NCBI GenBank assembly: GCA_024195585.1
Contig: SWBL01000076.1
Location: 1-64,000, forward strand
Direction: 5' to 3'
Source: Aureobasidium sp. EXF-3400
Taxonomy: Eukaryota > Ascomycota > Dothideomycetes > Dothideales > Saccotheciaceae
DNA: 64,000 nt
Shown here: positions 36,176-46,850 of the stretch, piece by piece
Numbering within the stretch: position 1 is the stretch's first letter
Layout of the letters: each line of letters starts with the position of its first letter
Program-made: the position numbers and the translations under genes
Notes under the pieces: generated by a model
What the model saw: only the letters and a program-made list of their open reading frames with translations
What the model was told of the DNA's origin: nothing
Databases searched by the model: none

Positions 36176-36936
36176 TTTGCACAATATCTTTGGAGCGCTT
36201 GGCCCTGAAGGGAGAATAGGGGCCACGACTCGAGCAGAATATTCTTTGGTTCAAGTAGCTCGAGAAAGTACAGAAAATTAGCGACCTGACATGTCGCGCT
36301 TCTTCTCATTTCGTCCTTCTCTGAATGTGTATATGCATCGCCTGCCCGTCGCCTGCCCGTATTGGTCGCTCGTTCGACCGTCCTGAACCAACGCTCGTCT
36401 GAGTTAGCGATACACAACATCACACGGTGTGGGAACATAGTCTTTGGACTGGGTTGGGTATGTTATCATAGTGATAATCAGTTTGTTTTCATCTTCGTCT
36501 CTTCTCCAGGTCGTTCTCTGGGTATATTGTTCCTGCTGCTCTGCACGAGCATGTCATAGCTTAGCAACCATCATCCTCTCAGGATGTTTTCTCCTGTCTC
36601 GTCCTCCCCTACGCATGTGCTACTTTCAATGCGTGCATCTACTCGGTCCGTCCCCTCTTGCTCAGCCGCGCTCTCCTTCGGCTTACTTCTTTTGTTCCAC
36701 ACGCTCTTCATCTCGAACCATTGAGGCCGATGTTCTTGACTCTTTTGGCGAGCTGCTCTCCGTCGCTGCCGTAGCCTGATGCCGCGCTGTTGGACCACTC
36801 GTTTCGTCTCTTTGGTCGACGGTCACCGCTTAGCTCAACGATAGTCAGCAGGGACTTCCAGCCTATTTACAAACGCACACACCCAAACGTCAGCCAAAAT
36901 CTTCCTCTTCAAAAAAGCAAATACGTATCCAAAACA
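36176..36936. other. Convergent 3' region of CWC24 and NPL4
   Basis: 761 bp between two genes that end here. Open frames are short, and I recognise no product. It is T/C-rich on the + strand around 36490-36720. Confidence 0.45.
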
Positions 36937-38813
36937 CTACATGTCAAGGATCGTTTGGAGTGTGGCCCAACCTGGTGTTTGCTGCAACGCTGCACCGAGG
37001 CTCGTGTCCTTCTGCGTTGCCACTTGACAAAGAAGACGGAACTCGTCCTATAAAACGTTAGCTTGCTTTCATGCAAAACCTTTATCACAACATACCTCGC
37101 CCAAAACGCCCATAGTATGTATGAAACATAATGCGTGGAAGTCCGAAATCTTCTGGGCTCCATCTGTGGTGTCGAGTCTAGCCGCTTTGCTCAAAAAGCT
37201 CTTGAGAGCTCTGTGCTCCTGAGATTGTCCAATCATCTCCCTGTTCTCTACAACAAATCCCTCTTCACTGGTGAACAAGGGACTTGCTTGCAGAGGGAAA
37301 CCGTGAGTGAGTGTGACCAGCAGGTAGTCGACTGGGAAAGAAGGCTTTGCGTTCTCTTGCACGTTCGCTCCATACTCGTTGATGCGACGATAGAAGACCT
37401 CGGGAATGTAGCGTGTACGGCCCAGCTGGTTGTCTTCGTCCTCGTCGCGAACTAGCATTACTGTTGGATCGGCTGATGGTTCGATGATATCAGCTCTTGT
37501 CATCTCCACAGCAGAATCGGATGCTTGATAAGCTTGAATAGCAATCTGATCCTCATCGTCACCAGTGATAATGCAGGTAACGAAGTTCGATCCGAAAGAG
37601 CCTGTCTCGCTCCATCTTGAGGGTCGTGGGTACTTGGCTTGATATCTCGAAGCGAACATAATCTCCAACGACGACATGTAGTAAGAGTCGGCATGGCGTT
37701 TGCACACAACAGTACCGTCACCTTTACCAGAATCGATTAGGTCAGTGAAAATGACACCGACCCTCTGCAGACCGCAGAGCGACGCTACTCGGTCGATCTC
37801 GTTCTCATTTGCCCAATCGTTCAGCGTCACGCCGTCAAGCTCGTCGACCTGAGGAGGCTCGTAGATAGCCTCAATTACAGCCTTTGTACCAAGAGGGATC
37901 TCAGAGTATGGTTCGTAGCGACCGTACATGAAACCAATTCTTTGAGCCGCCGAGTTTCGCCAGAAATCTAGAATCTTGTTGATGATTGCAGGGGACGAGA
38001 ACTCGACGTGGTCGACCATGCGGTACGGTTGTGGTTGGAGAGTGATAGCACTGGGTTGACACTTTGTGCAAATACCAGCGGGGAAAGGTTTGTGGCCGGA
38101 TGGACAATTCGGGTTTACGCGGTAGTAGGGCTCGGTAAGCGGAGGCATCCAGGAACTTCCGGACTCGTACTTGTTCTTTCCTTGATTCATCTTGCGAAGA
38201 TATGCGTGGTATGAGAGGTGCTTGATCTTCTTCTCAGCCAGGTAGCCAGCATCGTAGGGCTCGATGGGTTGACAGTGGTCGCACATGCCGTTGGGTCCAT
38301 GTCTGCACATTCTGGTATCGCGAGGTCTCTTGATCTTGCCATTTTCCTTGTCCAAAGCGTCATCAAGTGGCAACTGCTTGACTGTATCCCAAGGATTATC
38401 CACACGTGTCTGGGCGGTCAGGTTGGGGATGGCGACGGTGGCGGTGTCTTGAGCAGTGACTTCCTTTCCATTCAGTCTGTATGCGTTGGATGGAGCAGGT
38501 GGCTGGCCATTAGTTGCAGCTTGACCTTCGCTGAACTCGATGAAGATTTGAGCACCGTTGCTATAGACTGTCAGCGATGGTCAGTGTTGAATGAGTAGCT
38601 AACATACGCAAGGCCGAGTTTCTGGACAGTGACGCCCTTGAGACTGTCCAGAGATCTTGATTGGCCACCACGTTGTGGACTAATAGAAACGGATGAAGGA
38701 AGGGTTTCGGGAGTGAGCTTCTCGATGATCTGAGGGAGTAGAGAGGCGAGGTCGGTTGAAGGCTCGACGGTCAAGCGAAACTGGCCAATACGACTGGAGA
38801 AGCGCAAGATCAT
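36937..38813 (-). CDS. NPL4: Npl4, cofactor of Cdc48/p97 with Ufd1
   Basis: Ubiquitin-binding subunit of the Cdc48-Ufd1-Npl4 unfoldase used in ER-associated degradation. Exons are 38813-38608, 38560-37096 and 37047-36937, giving 593 residues. The N-terminal UBX-like domain starts [18 protein letters not shown]. The two zinc-binding motifs are [14 protein letters not shown] and [18 protein letters not shown]. The MPN-like core follows, with [40 protein letters not shown] and [13 protein letters not shown]; as in other Npl4 proteins I see no JAMM metal site. The last exon is short and ends [13 protein letters not shown], the usual C-terminus. It is divergent from SEC66 with 321 bp between starts. 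Confidence 0.96.
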
Positions 38814-39134
38814 GGTGGGTGATGTGCTTGTTAAGATGGAGTTGGGGAATGGAAGAGAGGAGGGAAGGCGAGGTGGAGAGGCGGAAAGAAGAGGTAAGTT
38901 CAGAAAGCCTCCTAGTGAAAGTGGATAATGGGTCAAGTCGTTCGAGTAAGTGATGGAAGGTGCTTTGGGTTGCTATTGTGAGTGAATGTCGCGGCTGCAG
39001 CTTCCTTACATGACGTGAGATGGGGCTACAAGTGGAGGGTCAGCCCTACCCTCGACAGCCACGTCGCAGTCTCGAAAGTCAGTCATGCTTGAACCCTTTT
39101 GAACTAATTCACGTCCATCCACAAATTCGCAATC
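38814..39134. promoter_or_regulatory. Divergent promoter region, NPL4 / SEC66
   Basis: 321 bp between two outward-facing genes, both of ER protein handling. No specific site is claimed. Confidence 0.5.
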
Positions 39135-39934
39135 ATGGTTGACTGGGTTGGTCTCCTGATTCCTCTGGCATATTTGTCCATCCTCATAGGTTCTCTCGCC
39201 ACATTCAGCTCTCTATACCGCCGTCGCAAGGCTCAAAAGGCCGCCAACCTTGCTCCATGGTTCCCTCCCCACCTGCAACGTAACATCTACCTGTCGCTCT
39301 TGCATATCGACCCTCAGGACCCCTCGTCGACCCCCGAAGGCTCTGAAAAGTCTCTGAGCCAAATCCCTGACAGCATTATCCGCGCTGCCCTATTGCGCCG
39401 CGCCGTCGAAGACATCCACCGCATTATCCAGATTCGCAACGCAAAGCCCGCCCTTCAGACACTACTACAAAGAGGAAGCGTAGGAGACGAGCTATGGCAG
39501 CGTTTCCAGAGAGCCGAGCAGGAAATTGAGGAAGAGGTCAAAGATGTTGTCTCCGAGGTATCTTTCACCTGTCATTACCTCCTTTTCATGTGCCCACACT
39601 AACCACCATTTAGGCTAACGCCCTCGTGCCAAACTGGGGTCAAATCATCTTCCAATCGGCCAACGAAATCGCCAACAACCAACTGGCCAAGCAACGCATG
39701 GAGGACATCCAGTCCAAGCTGCCCGAGGAGAAGGCCTGGTGGGACAAGAAGAAGCAAGGAATTCAGTCCCAGTTCATGAAGGAGCTCGATGATGAAGCTG
39801 CTGGCAGCAGAAAGGGCTCAGTCACCTCGGCTTCGAACAGCAGAAAGGGCTCTGTCGCTTCTGTCGCCGGTCAGAATGAGGACGCCGTCTTGGTCGAGAC
39901 ACCAGGCAGCGCGAAGAAGAAGAACAAGAAGTAA
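39135..39934 (+). CDS. SEC66: Sec66 (Sec71), subunit of the Sec62/Sec63 post-translational translocon
   Basis: ER membrane protein that helps Sec63 and Sec61 import completed chains. Exons are 39135-39557 and 39614-39934, giving 247 residues. One N-terminal membrane anchor (VGLLIPLAYLSILIGSLATF) is followed by the cytosolic domain: APWFPPHLQRNIYLSLLHID, IIRAALLRRAVEDIHRII, RGSVGDELWQRFQRAE and VPNWGQIIFQSANEIANNQL, all family hallmarks. The C-terminal tail has two near-identical SRKGSV motifs (potential phosphosites, inference) and ends KKKNKK, a dilysine-like ER signal. Confidence 0.93.
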
Positions 39935-40294
39935 ACGACGTGTACATCTTTGTGCTGGGTCAGACCAATTTTTCAAGATATCCATTCTTCCTGTTCGGGA
40001 AGTTCTTTCAATTCATCAAACGGCTTGTCTACACAATCAGACACCAAAAGCAAGTTATGCATGTCCTAGGAACTGGAGACTTTCATAGGGTTCAAGAGAA
40101 GGAGCTGAGGAGAGAAAACAATCAAATGCATGCTATGTCTGTACGACGAAGCGGATATCAATGTATAGCCCGAAAAACGATGTAACAACCTGCTCTTAGT
40201 GAGACTGGTCCAAAACGCCCTGCTGTTCTCATACCAAATCCAAAAATCAACAAACACCATGCCATGCTTCTGCTAGAAAAGTCGTTTGAATTCA
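39935..40294. other. Convergent 3' region of SEC66 and the 40.3 kb gene
   Basis: 360 bp tail-to-tail spacer with 3' untranslated sequence. No gene was seen. Confidence 0.4.
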
Positions 40295-41516
40295 TCAATT
40301 ACCACCCTTGGGTGACTGCTTTCGCTGCTTGATCGTCCTGGGAGTCGCATTCACGACAAGGAAGTGGCTAGCCTTTGGATCGTAGAAAGCTTGCACATCC
40401 AACGTCAAGATAGATCTGCTGCCCTTGAGCTGGATCAATCCTTGAACAACGAAGCTTCCCCTTGGGGGCTCCATCTTCTTGGGCATCTTCCCCTGAGCCA
40501 AGGTAGCGTGGAATATGTGTTGAGCTATCGGCATCTCTATGCTTGAAGGTGGTTGCGGCACCTTGGCTGCCCATGGCAATAGTGATGAAGCACTGGTCTG
40601 CGACTTGTCTGCTTCTGGTGTTCCAGCACCCGTCTGTGTTTTTGCTTGTTCGGCTTGCTGGGCTTGTTGAGCCTGCAATAACTGAAGCAGTTGTTGGTAC
40701 TTGGCGTCTTGGCTGCCGGGCGTAGAATCGACTTCCCAACCCAGCAACTGTTTCAGACGATGATACTGGAAACCAAGAAGGACCTTGGTGCTGTTGTAGA
40801 GTCCATTGGCGGCAGCCGTGGGCCAGAGAGTACGAGTGATCCGATGTTGTTGCTGAGCATCGATGCGCTGGAGGGCGTATGCAACATAGTCAGAGCCAAC
40901 TTCGATGCCGGCGCGAGCGTACTCCTGAGGGGGGCCGTCTGGAAAGATAATGTCGAGCCAGCACTGGCCGACCTTGGTGTCGCGGCCGAGCTGTTTGACG
41001 AAAGCTGGGTGCTTTTGGGCGGTGTCGTAGACTATCTTGACCAGTTCGGCTATACGAAGGTCAGTATGTTGCAGAAGTAGACAACGATAGGGGATGGTTA
41101 CATTGAATCTTCTTGTGGCGAGCCTTATCTTTCGAGACCTTGACAAACTCTTGCCACTCTGGATCGGAGCCTTTATAAAACGTACGAGGCAATTTCTTGG
41201 CCCAGGTCAGGGGAATGAAGAGTGAGTTCTCATCGGCGAACTCTGAATCAGATATCTGAACTTCACCCTCCTCTTGTATCTCAATCTCGAGCTCCGGGAA
41301 GAAGTACCAGACGTAGCCGACGAGACATGATGTGTAGAGAAAGAAAGTGGCAATACGAAGAGGGGTGAAGAGTGGTGGCGGCGAGAAGCGGACGGTATGT
41401 GATTTGACAGATTCGTTCGGGTGCACGAGACGGCGGAGATGGGTGGTGGTGGTAAGCGGGCGGTAGAGAGTCGAGGGACGTAGTAATGATCTGAACTTGG
41501 GCGCGGCGCGAAACAT
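40295..41516 (-). CDS. Unrecognised probable mitochondrial membrane protein
   Basis: Exons are 41516-41102 and 41049-40295, giving 389 residues. The N-terminus MFRAAPKFRSLLRPSTLYRP plus TTTTHLRRLVHP is Arg/Ser/Thr-rich with no acidic residue, fitting a mitochondrial presequence. One hydrophobic segment follows (PLRIATFFLYTSCLVGYVWY), then an acidic patch and a soluble region with KKIQSELVKIVYDTAQKHPA joined across the intron. Later comes a low-complexity Gln/Ala tract (LLQLLQAQQAQQAEQAKTQT) and a C-terminal block with GSFVVQGLIQLKGSRSILTL and DVQAFYDPKASHFLVVNATP. I do not recognise the family. Inner-membrane location is inference from the presequence and single span. The ATG at 41516 was chosen because it begins the presequence. 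Confidence 0.7.
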
Positions 41517-41758
41517 TTGGACAGAGTGGTGAGACAGATGATGCGACCAGAGACGACTGCCGCTACCGCGCGAGTGGGAGTTCAGAGACACGGCGCTTTG
41601 ATGAATGACGATGACGGGAGTCTTCAGGCGTTGGTGGTAGAAGGAGCGCGGAGAGAACGGACAAGAATGCTTGGCAAGCCGCCGACTGACGTTCCATCAT
41701 AGGAAACCTACTGAGCTCGTCCATACCGATAGATAATCAACCTTATCACCTAGCAAGC
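41517..41758. promoter_or_regulatory. Divergent promoter region, 40.3 kb gene / Vps3844 gene
   Basis: Only 242 bp separate the two start codons, so the promoters are probably shared or overlapping. No specific motif is claimed. Confidence 0.45.
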
Positions 41759-42914
41759 ATGAGACTGGCTCCGTGTTTCTTGCTGACCGCAGCTGCTGCT
41801 GCTGTCGAGGCTTCCTCTGGCCTCCTCTATATCTACAACGACCAAGTGAGCGTGGGCGACAAGCAGCCCATCACTAGCCTCAAGGCCGACGCCGCCCGCC
41901 TGGTCATCGCCTCGCGACTGGGTCTTGACCAATACCACTCCCTCCAAGGACAGTCAGAATCTACCCTGCAAGACATCGATCGCCTTTCTGGACAGTCGTC
42001 CTTCCTCTCATCCAATGATGCCTCGGTCGCCTTCATCTTATCGACCAACGACGACGACCTTCCCTTCTCCTTTACCGAATCTGCCAACGTAGAGACCATT
42101 CAAATCAAAGACTCTCCCGACTTCAAGACTGCAGAGAAGCTGCTCAACGATCTCGCCCACCAATCTGGCGTCGACAACTTGTACGATGTCCAACACTCCA
42201 CCGTCTCTTCTGAGGCTGGCCCTGCCTTCAGAATCGCTCAAGATTCACGGGTACTTACACATCTTATCCAACCATATACCGTCCTCTTGCTGACTGTCAT
42301 AGGCACTTGGTGATGCCTTTGAAACCTTGTCCAACCAGTACGACACTGTTCTGATCCTCACTGTACCCAAGGCCACAACAAAGAACACATTCGGATCCTA
42401 CGATGGTCTCGCCAGCTCGCAGCAAAAGCGCTACGTCAAGGAAGCTCCACTGATCACTGAGGTCACCAAGACCGCTTCTCACCTTAAGGCCACCTTGACC
42501 CCTGATGCTTCCTCCAACAAGACCTACAACCAGACCGCCCCTCTTAGAGGTATCCTTCCTGGCTGCTTCGCCTCCCTCTCTGCCTGCCAGTCTATGACCC
42601 GCAACTGCACCGGCCACGGCTCTTGCGTCTTGTCATACACTGACAAGGATGCCGGCGACTTGGGCGGCAAGTGCTACTCTTGCGCCTGCAAGGACGAAGT
42701 CCGCACGAATTCCGACGGCACCAAAAAGACCACCAGCTGGGGTGGCCCCGCCTGCCAGAAGAAGGACATCATCATGCCTTTCTGGCTCATCAGCTCCTTC
42801 TCTGTCTTCATGGTCTTCCTTGTCAGCTGGGGTATCGGTCTGCTCTACACCATGGGTAGCCAAGAGCTCCCTAGTGTCATTGGTGCTGGTGTCTCCGGCC
42901 CTGTTAGAAAGTAG
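41759..42914 (+). CDS. Vps3844-domain membrane protein of the secretory/vacuolar pathway
   Basis: Exons are 41759-42250 and 42303-42914, giving 367 residues. Signal peptide MRLAPCFLLTAAAAAVEASS; a lumenal domain with GLLYIYNDQVSVGD and several N-x-S/T sites; then the cysteine-rich Vps3844 (DUF3844) region: CFASLSACQSMTRNCTGHGS, CVLSYTDKD, KCYSCACKDE, WGGPACQKKDI, which resembles an EGF-like fold. A single membrane span (FWLISSFSVFMVFLVSWGIG) and a short cytosolic tail ending GPVRK close the protein. The family is annotated as vacuolar sorting, but I know of no firm molecular role. The domain assignment is from the cysteine pattern; topology is inferred. Confidence 0.85.
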
Positions 42915-43367
42915 AGGTTTTCTGTCTCTTTGCCTCATATCCCTCATCATCTCATTCAATCCCTGTTCGCGCAAAACTCATGTAGATATATACCAATTTG
43001 ATTGTTTTGTTATGTTCAAAATCAATATGCTTCTGGAAAATGCTGGTGTCAACCTGTTGATGGTCTTCAAGCTTTCTGAGGCTTCGAGATTCAAGTCGGT
43101 GGGATGACCCTGACCTCTTGATTTACAAACACATGAAGCTTGTAAAAGCAGACATCTGGTATTACCTGCATCTGATCCTAGCATGTGTTGATACTTAGGT
43201 CCATCTGCGACCTACTGGAGAAAAATTCCAGGCCTTTCGCGATGGGAAGTCGAAATATATAGCAACCGCAATTGAAGCTACCATATTGAGGGGAAACGAT
43301 AGAAAAACACCAGGGATACTTGTCGTGAATCAACACAACAATCAATTCTGTAACTTATATACACTAA
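42915..43367. other. Convergent 3' region of the Vps3844 and GT90 genes
   Basis: 453 bp between two gene ends. Nothing recognised beyond 3' untranslated sequence. Confidence 0.4.
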
Positions 43368-46300
43368 CTACGTATGTTTATCATCATAATACATCTTTCC
43401 GCCCTTCACCCATTCCTTTCCGATCCTCTCGGCCTCTTCAACGCTCAACCCCAGTTCATCTCTCTTGTCATCCGTAATCCTGCCCCATTCCAGCAAGAGT
43501 CTAAACATGTAAATCTCCATATCCTCTTTTCTCAATACCTTGTTAGACCACTCTCGGCCCGCCTCGGCAATATATTCGGCTTGCTTGTCATGAGCAGGCA
43601 ACATGACCTGCTTTCCTTGAACCTTGCCTTCCAGTCCCATAAAGTAGACCAGCGTGGCCCAGAATCCATGACCTCGGAGGTCGAGAGGTACGAAATGGAG
43701 CCATGGTGTCAGTCTATCGTCCCACCACTCGCGGAACAACGCCGCTTTGAAAGGTAGACTGCGGGATTGCAGAAAGGGGATGAAGCGACCGGAAAAGGCA
43801 GCGCCATCGAGGTCAAGCAGATAGCGATATGACCAATGTGTTTGGAAGTCTGTTGGTGGAACCATGGGTGCGAAGTGACGCTCTTGGTCTTCACAATCGA
43901 TGCCACCGCAGCGAACGATGTGTTCCACCAACTTGACGTCCACAGAGACATGCTTGGTAAGCTCGGAAGCCGGAACGTCCACATATGCAAGCTTCTTGCG
44001 TTTGTTAGCGAAAGGATAAGGGAGAAGGATTGGTTGTGCTGGTAGAGTAGAAGCGATGTTGTTGGCCAGATGCATGAAGCGCTGACGGGCCATACCCTTC
44101 CAAACACCTGTGAAGGATGAGACACCCTCCGAGGTGCCACCACGCCAGAAAAGTGTTCGTGCCTTGTCATCCCATGAGGGGTCAGGGTGTTCATCGTTAG
44201 GATCGTACTTTGCCTTGTCCATGTAGTTCCAAGCAGATGGATACATAATGTCGTTGTAGCCATGAACTTTGGATTGCGAAAAGACAGGGTACAATTCATG
44301 GGTCGCTTTGAAAGCTGCAGGTGAGAGGTAGAAGCCATGCAGGTTTGCGATGTCGGGTTGATGGCAAATATCCGCACTCTTTGTCCAGTTGGACAGATAT
44401 GCACCTAGCGAGTGTGGAGCCACGCATGATGTACACAGGTGACTTGTATCCCAATGCAGCAAGCTGCGTGCGGCAGAGCTTGGTGGACAACCAGTCATGC
44501 CAAACTCATTGAATGTCTTCTGCCATGACATCTCTCTAAACGGGGTAATGCCGCTCGATTCCTCTGGTATCGGTTTCCAAGCGTCTCCGCGCTGCTCACT
44601 GAACGAGTTTCGTGTGCTCTTGTCGAGATTGATATTCTGCTTGCCAGCCTGCCTTCTTGCTTGTATGTCTTCATACGGCACCGCAACGCGGCACTCGTCG
44701 TTCACGTTGAAACCCAAATCCATGTCTGGCAAGAATTCGCTGAAGTGACTAATCATGTCAACAATACCATCAAGCATCCATCTGTGAGTAGCCATGGCGT
44801 GCGGACTAATATCAGCTTTGCCATTCCGTATGCTGATCCCAGAGACATCATTCCATGGATTGGATGTTGCCTGCCATGTTCTCTCTCGGATCTCGGAGGG
44901 ATCCAATGTCCAGAATGGCAACAAGTCTTCGTGAATCTTGTCAAACTCGTCGATGATTAGAGAGTTACGTCCGATAGCGTATCTGTACCATTCATGGAAA
45001 TTTGGTGGTGGATTCCTGCCGTAACGATGCTGATACCCGATCACGGCATCTGTAAGGTTTGCACTCGAATATGCTCGTCCTGCATATACTTTGTGAAGAT
45101 CGCTTGCTTCGTGTACAAGTAAATCGATGGGATGATAGGCGACATTGGTGACATGGCCAAGCCAAATCAGGAAACGAATGCAGAAAACTAACATCATCAG
45201 GCCAATAAGAGGAATAGGCGTGTCAGAAAAGAGTGCGTGCTGCTTGCGACGGTGGTCTCCTGAGATGACCTGAGTATGTATAAGCGCAATAAATGCGAGT
45301 GTAAGACCGCAGAAGGACAGTAAAGTCAACGTATCGTTGTCAGGCGGAAACGCCGATAAGGTATGCCAGGACCAGCTGATAGTTATCGAGCAAGATGCGA
45401 CAAATATGAGAACAGAAACAGCCGACATCGCACCGGAATAGAAGATCTAAACGTCTTAGCACATTCGTGAATCTACAAATGGGTAATCGAGACTTACCGT
45501 GATGCAGATAGACAATACTGCAATACAACATAACGTGGCTAATTTGATCAATTTCCAGATGAAACCACGAGGTATCTCGAGGACCCAGAATCTATCTTCA
45601 GGGACAGCGAGGAACCAGATAACGCCCCAGATACCGATAGCCGAAGCAGAAAGAAGACAGACCCACCCAGTAATGCTTAGAGATCTGGCAGAAGAGGCCC
45701 TACTGGTATTAGGGTAAGAACGTATAAGGGCGTCCAGACAGAAAGAAATGCAAAAGTCGAGAACTAAAGCAAGGCGTTGAATCATGATCATTTTATCCTG
45801 AGTCGCAGGTGTGCATATGTAAGTGGAAGAAGGGCTATCGCTTTGGTGCAGAATACTTGCGCTCGAAACACCAAAGATAGCGGTGATGATGATGTAGCGA
45901 AAGCGGTTGGTAGCCCAAGAGTGTCCTAGGAGTTCATAGATACTGAGATCGGAGTTGTTTTCAGGAACGGAGACTTTGTGTCTTTGATGTATGCAGAAGT
46001 CGACGATGGCGAGCCCCAAGGGTATATATTCAGTGTAAACAGGACCAACGCACTGAACGTCCTTGACCAGGCGCCTTATGGTCTCCGCGCGAGCGCATAT
46101 CAAGAGTACCAAGAGCACAAAGAGAAGTCGCATCTTGCGGAGACTGATCTGAGGTACATGAATGTGGTTGAGGCTAGGCGATACTGGTGAACGTGGAGAT
46201 AGAGAGGCATCGGAAGCCGTCTCGTCGAGCGGTAGTTCATCGTAAGAGGTAGTCGAAGATTTGGTAAGGTATCGCGACAAGAGCAGCAAAGAGGCGCCAA

Positions 46301-46476
46301 TGGATGCAAGGATTAAGCCGAGAACATGTAGAGTGCGTCCTGAGAAGTGTAAGTTGAGTGCTCAGATTGCATGCCGGAGACATGTTACCATATGCAAAGA
46401 CCTGGGCCGAATTGATGGCCAGAAACCAGGAAGCGACTGTCAAGGCGATCAAGGCATATGATGCTAGCGACTCCAT
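43368..46476 (-). CDS. Polytopic GT90 (CAP10-type) glycosyltransferase
   Basis: Exons are 46476-46389, 46339-45498 and 45446-43368, giving 1002 residues. The first 400 or so residues hold about ten hydrophobic spans (MESLASYALIALTVASWFLA, then MRLLFVLLVLLICA, WVCLLSASAIGIWGVIWFLA, MSAVSVLIFVASCSITISWS and others). The soluble C-terminal half is a GT90 domain related to cryptococcal Cap10 and animal POGLUT: NPPPNFHEWYRYAIGRNSLI, LFWRGGTSEGVSSF, the YRYLLDLDGAAFSGRFIPFL block, FKAALFREWWDDRLTPWLHF and VPLDLRGHGFW. CAP10 homologues add xylose or glucose to glycans in the Golgi; the acceptor here is unknown. A long multi-span N-terminus is seen in some filamentous-fungal members. It is divergent from KRE33. 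Confidence 0.87.
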
Positions 46477-46850
46477 TGCGAACTACTGGAGGGCTTTGAT
46501 GGTTCCTCCTCCTATCGGTGTTTGAAATGTTGTGGCAGGTCAGAGAAACCAGGCGCGTACATCATGAGGGTCGTAAGATGTAGTGTAGGGTTATGCGACA
46601 GGATTACAGCAGTCAAATGAGTGATATCGACATGTCTGGTGGACTACGAGTAACTTCTCTCCAAAAGTCGATTGCCCTTCGAGTCGCGAGTCGTCACTGC
46701 AGGCAGGCACGCCCGGGCCAGCTCACCGCCTTCCGAATCTGGGGTAATCAGAAGGCAACTTTTTGGATATCGCATCTTTTACTTCCCAAATTTCACCAAC
46801 CCAAAGCAATCAGCTTGTATTGATTCGGCGACCCGAGTCGCAGCTTCAAC
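46477..46850. promoter_or_regulatory. Divergent promoter region, GT90 gene / KRE33
   Basis: 374 bp between outward-facing genes. No defined site was recognised. Confidence 0.45.
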
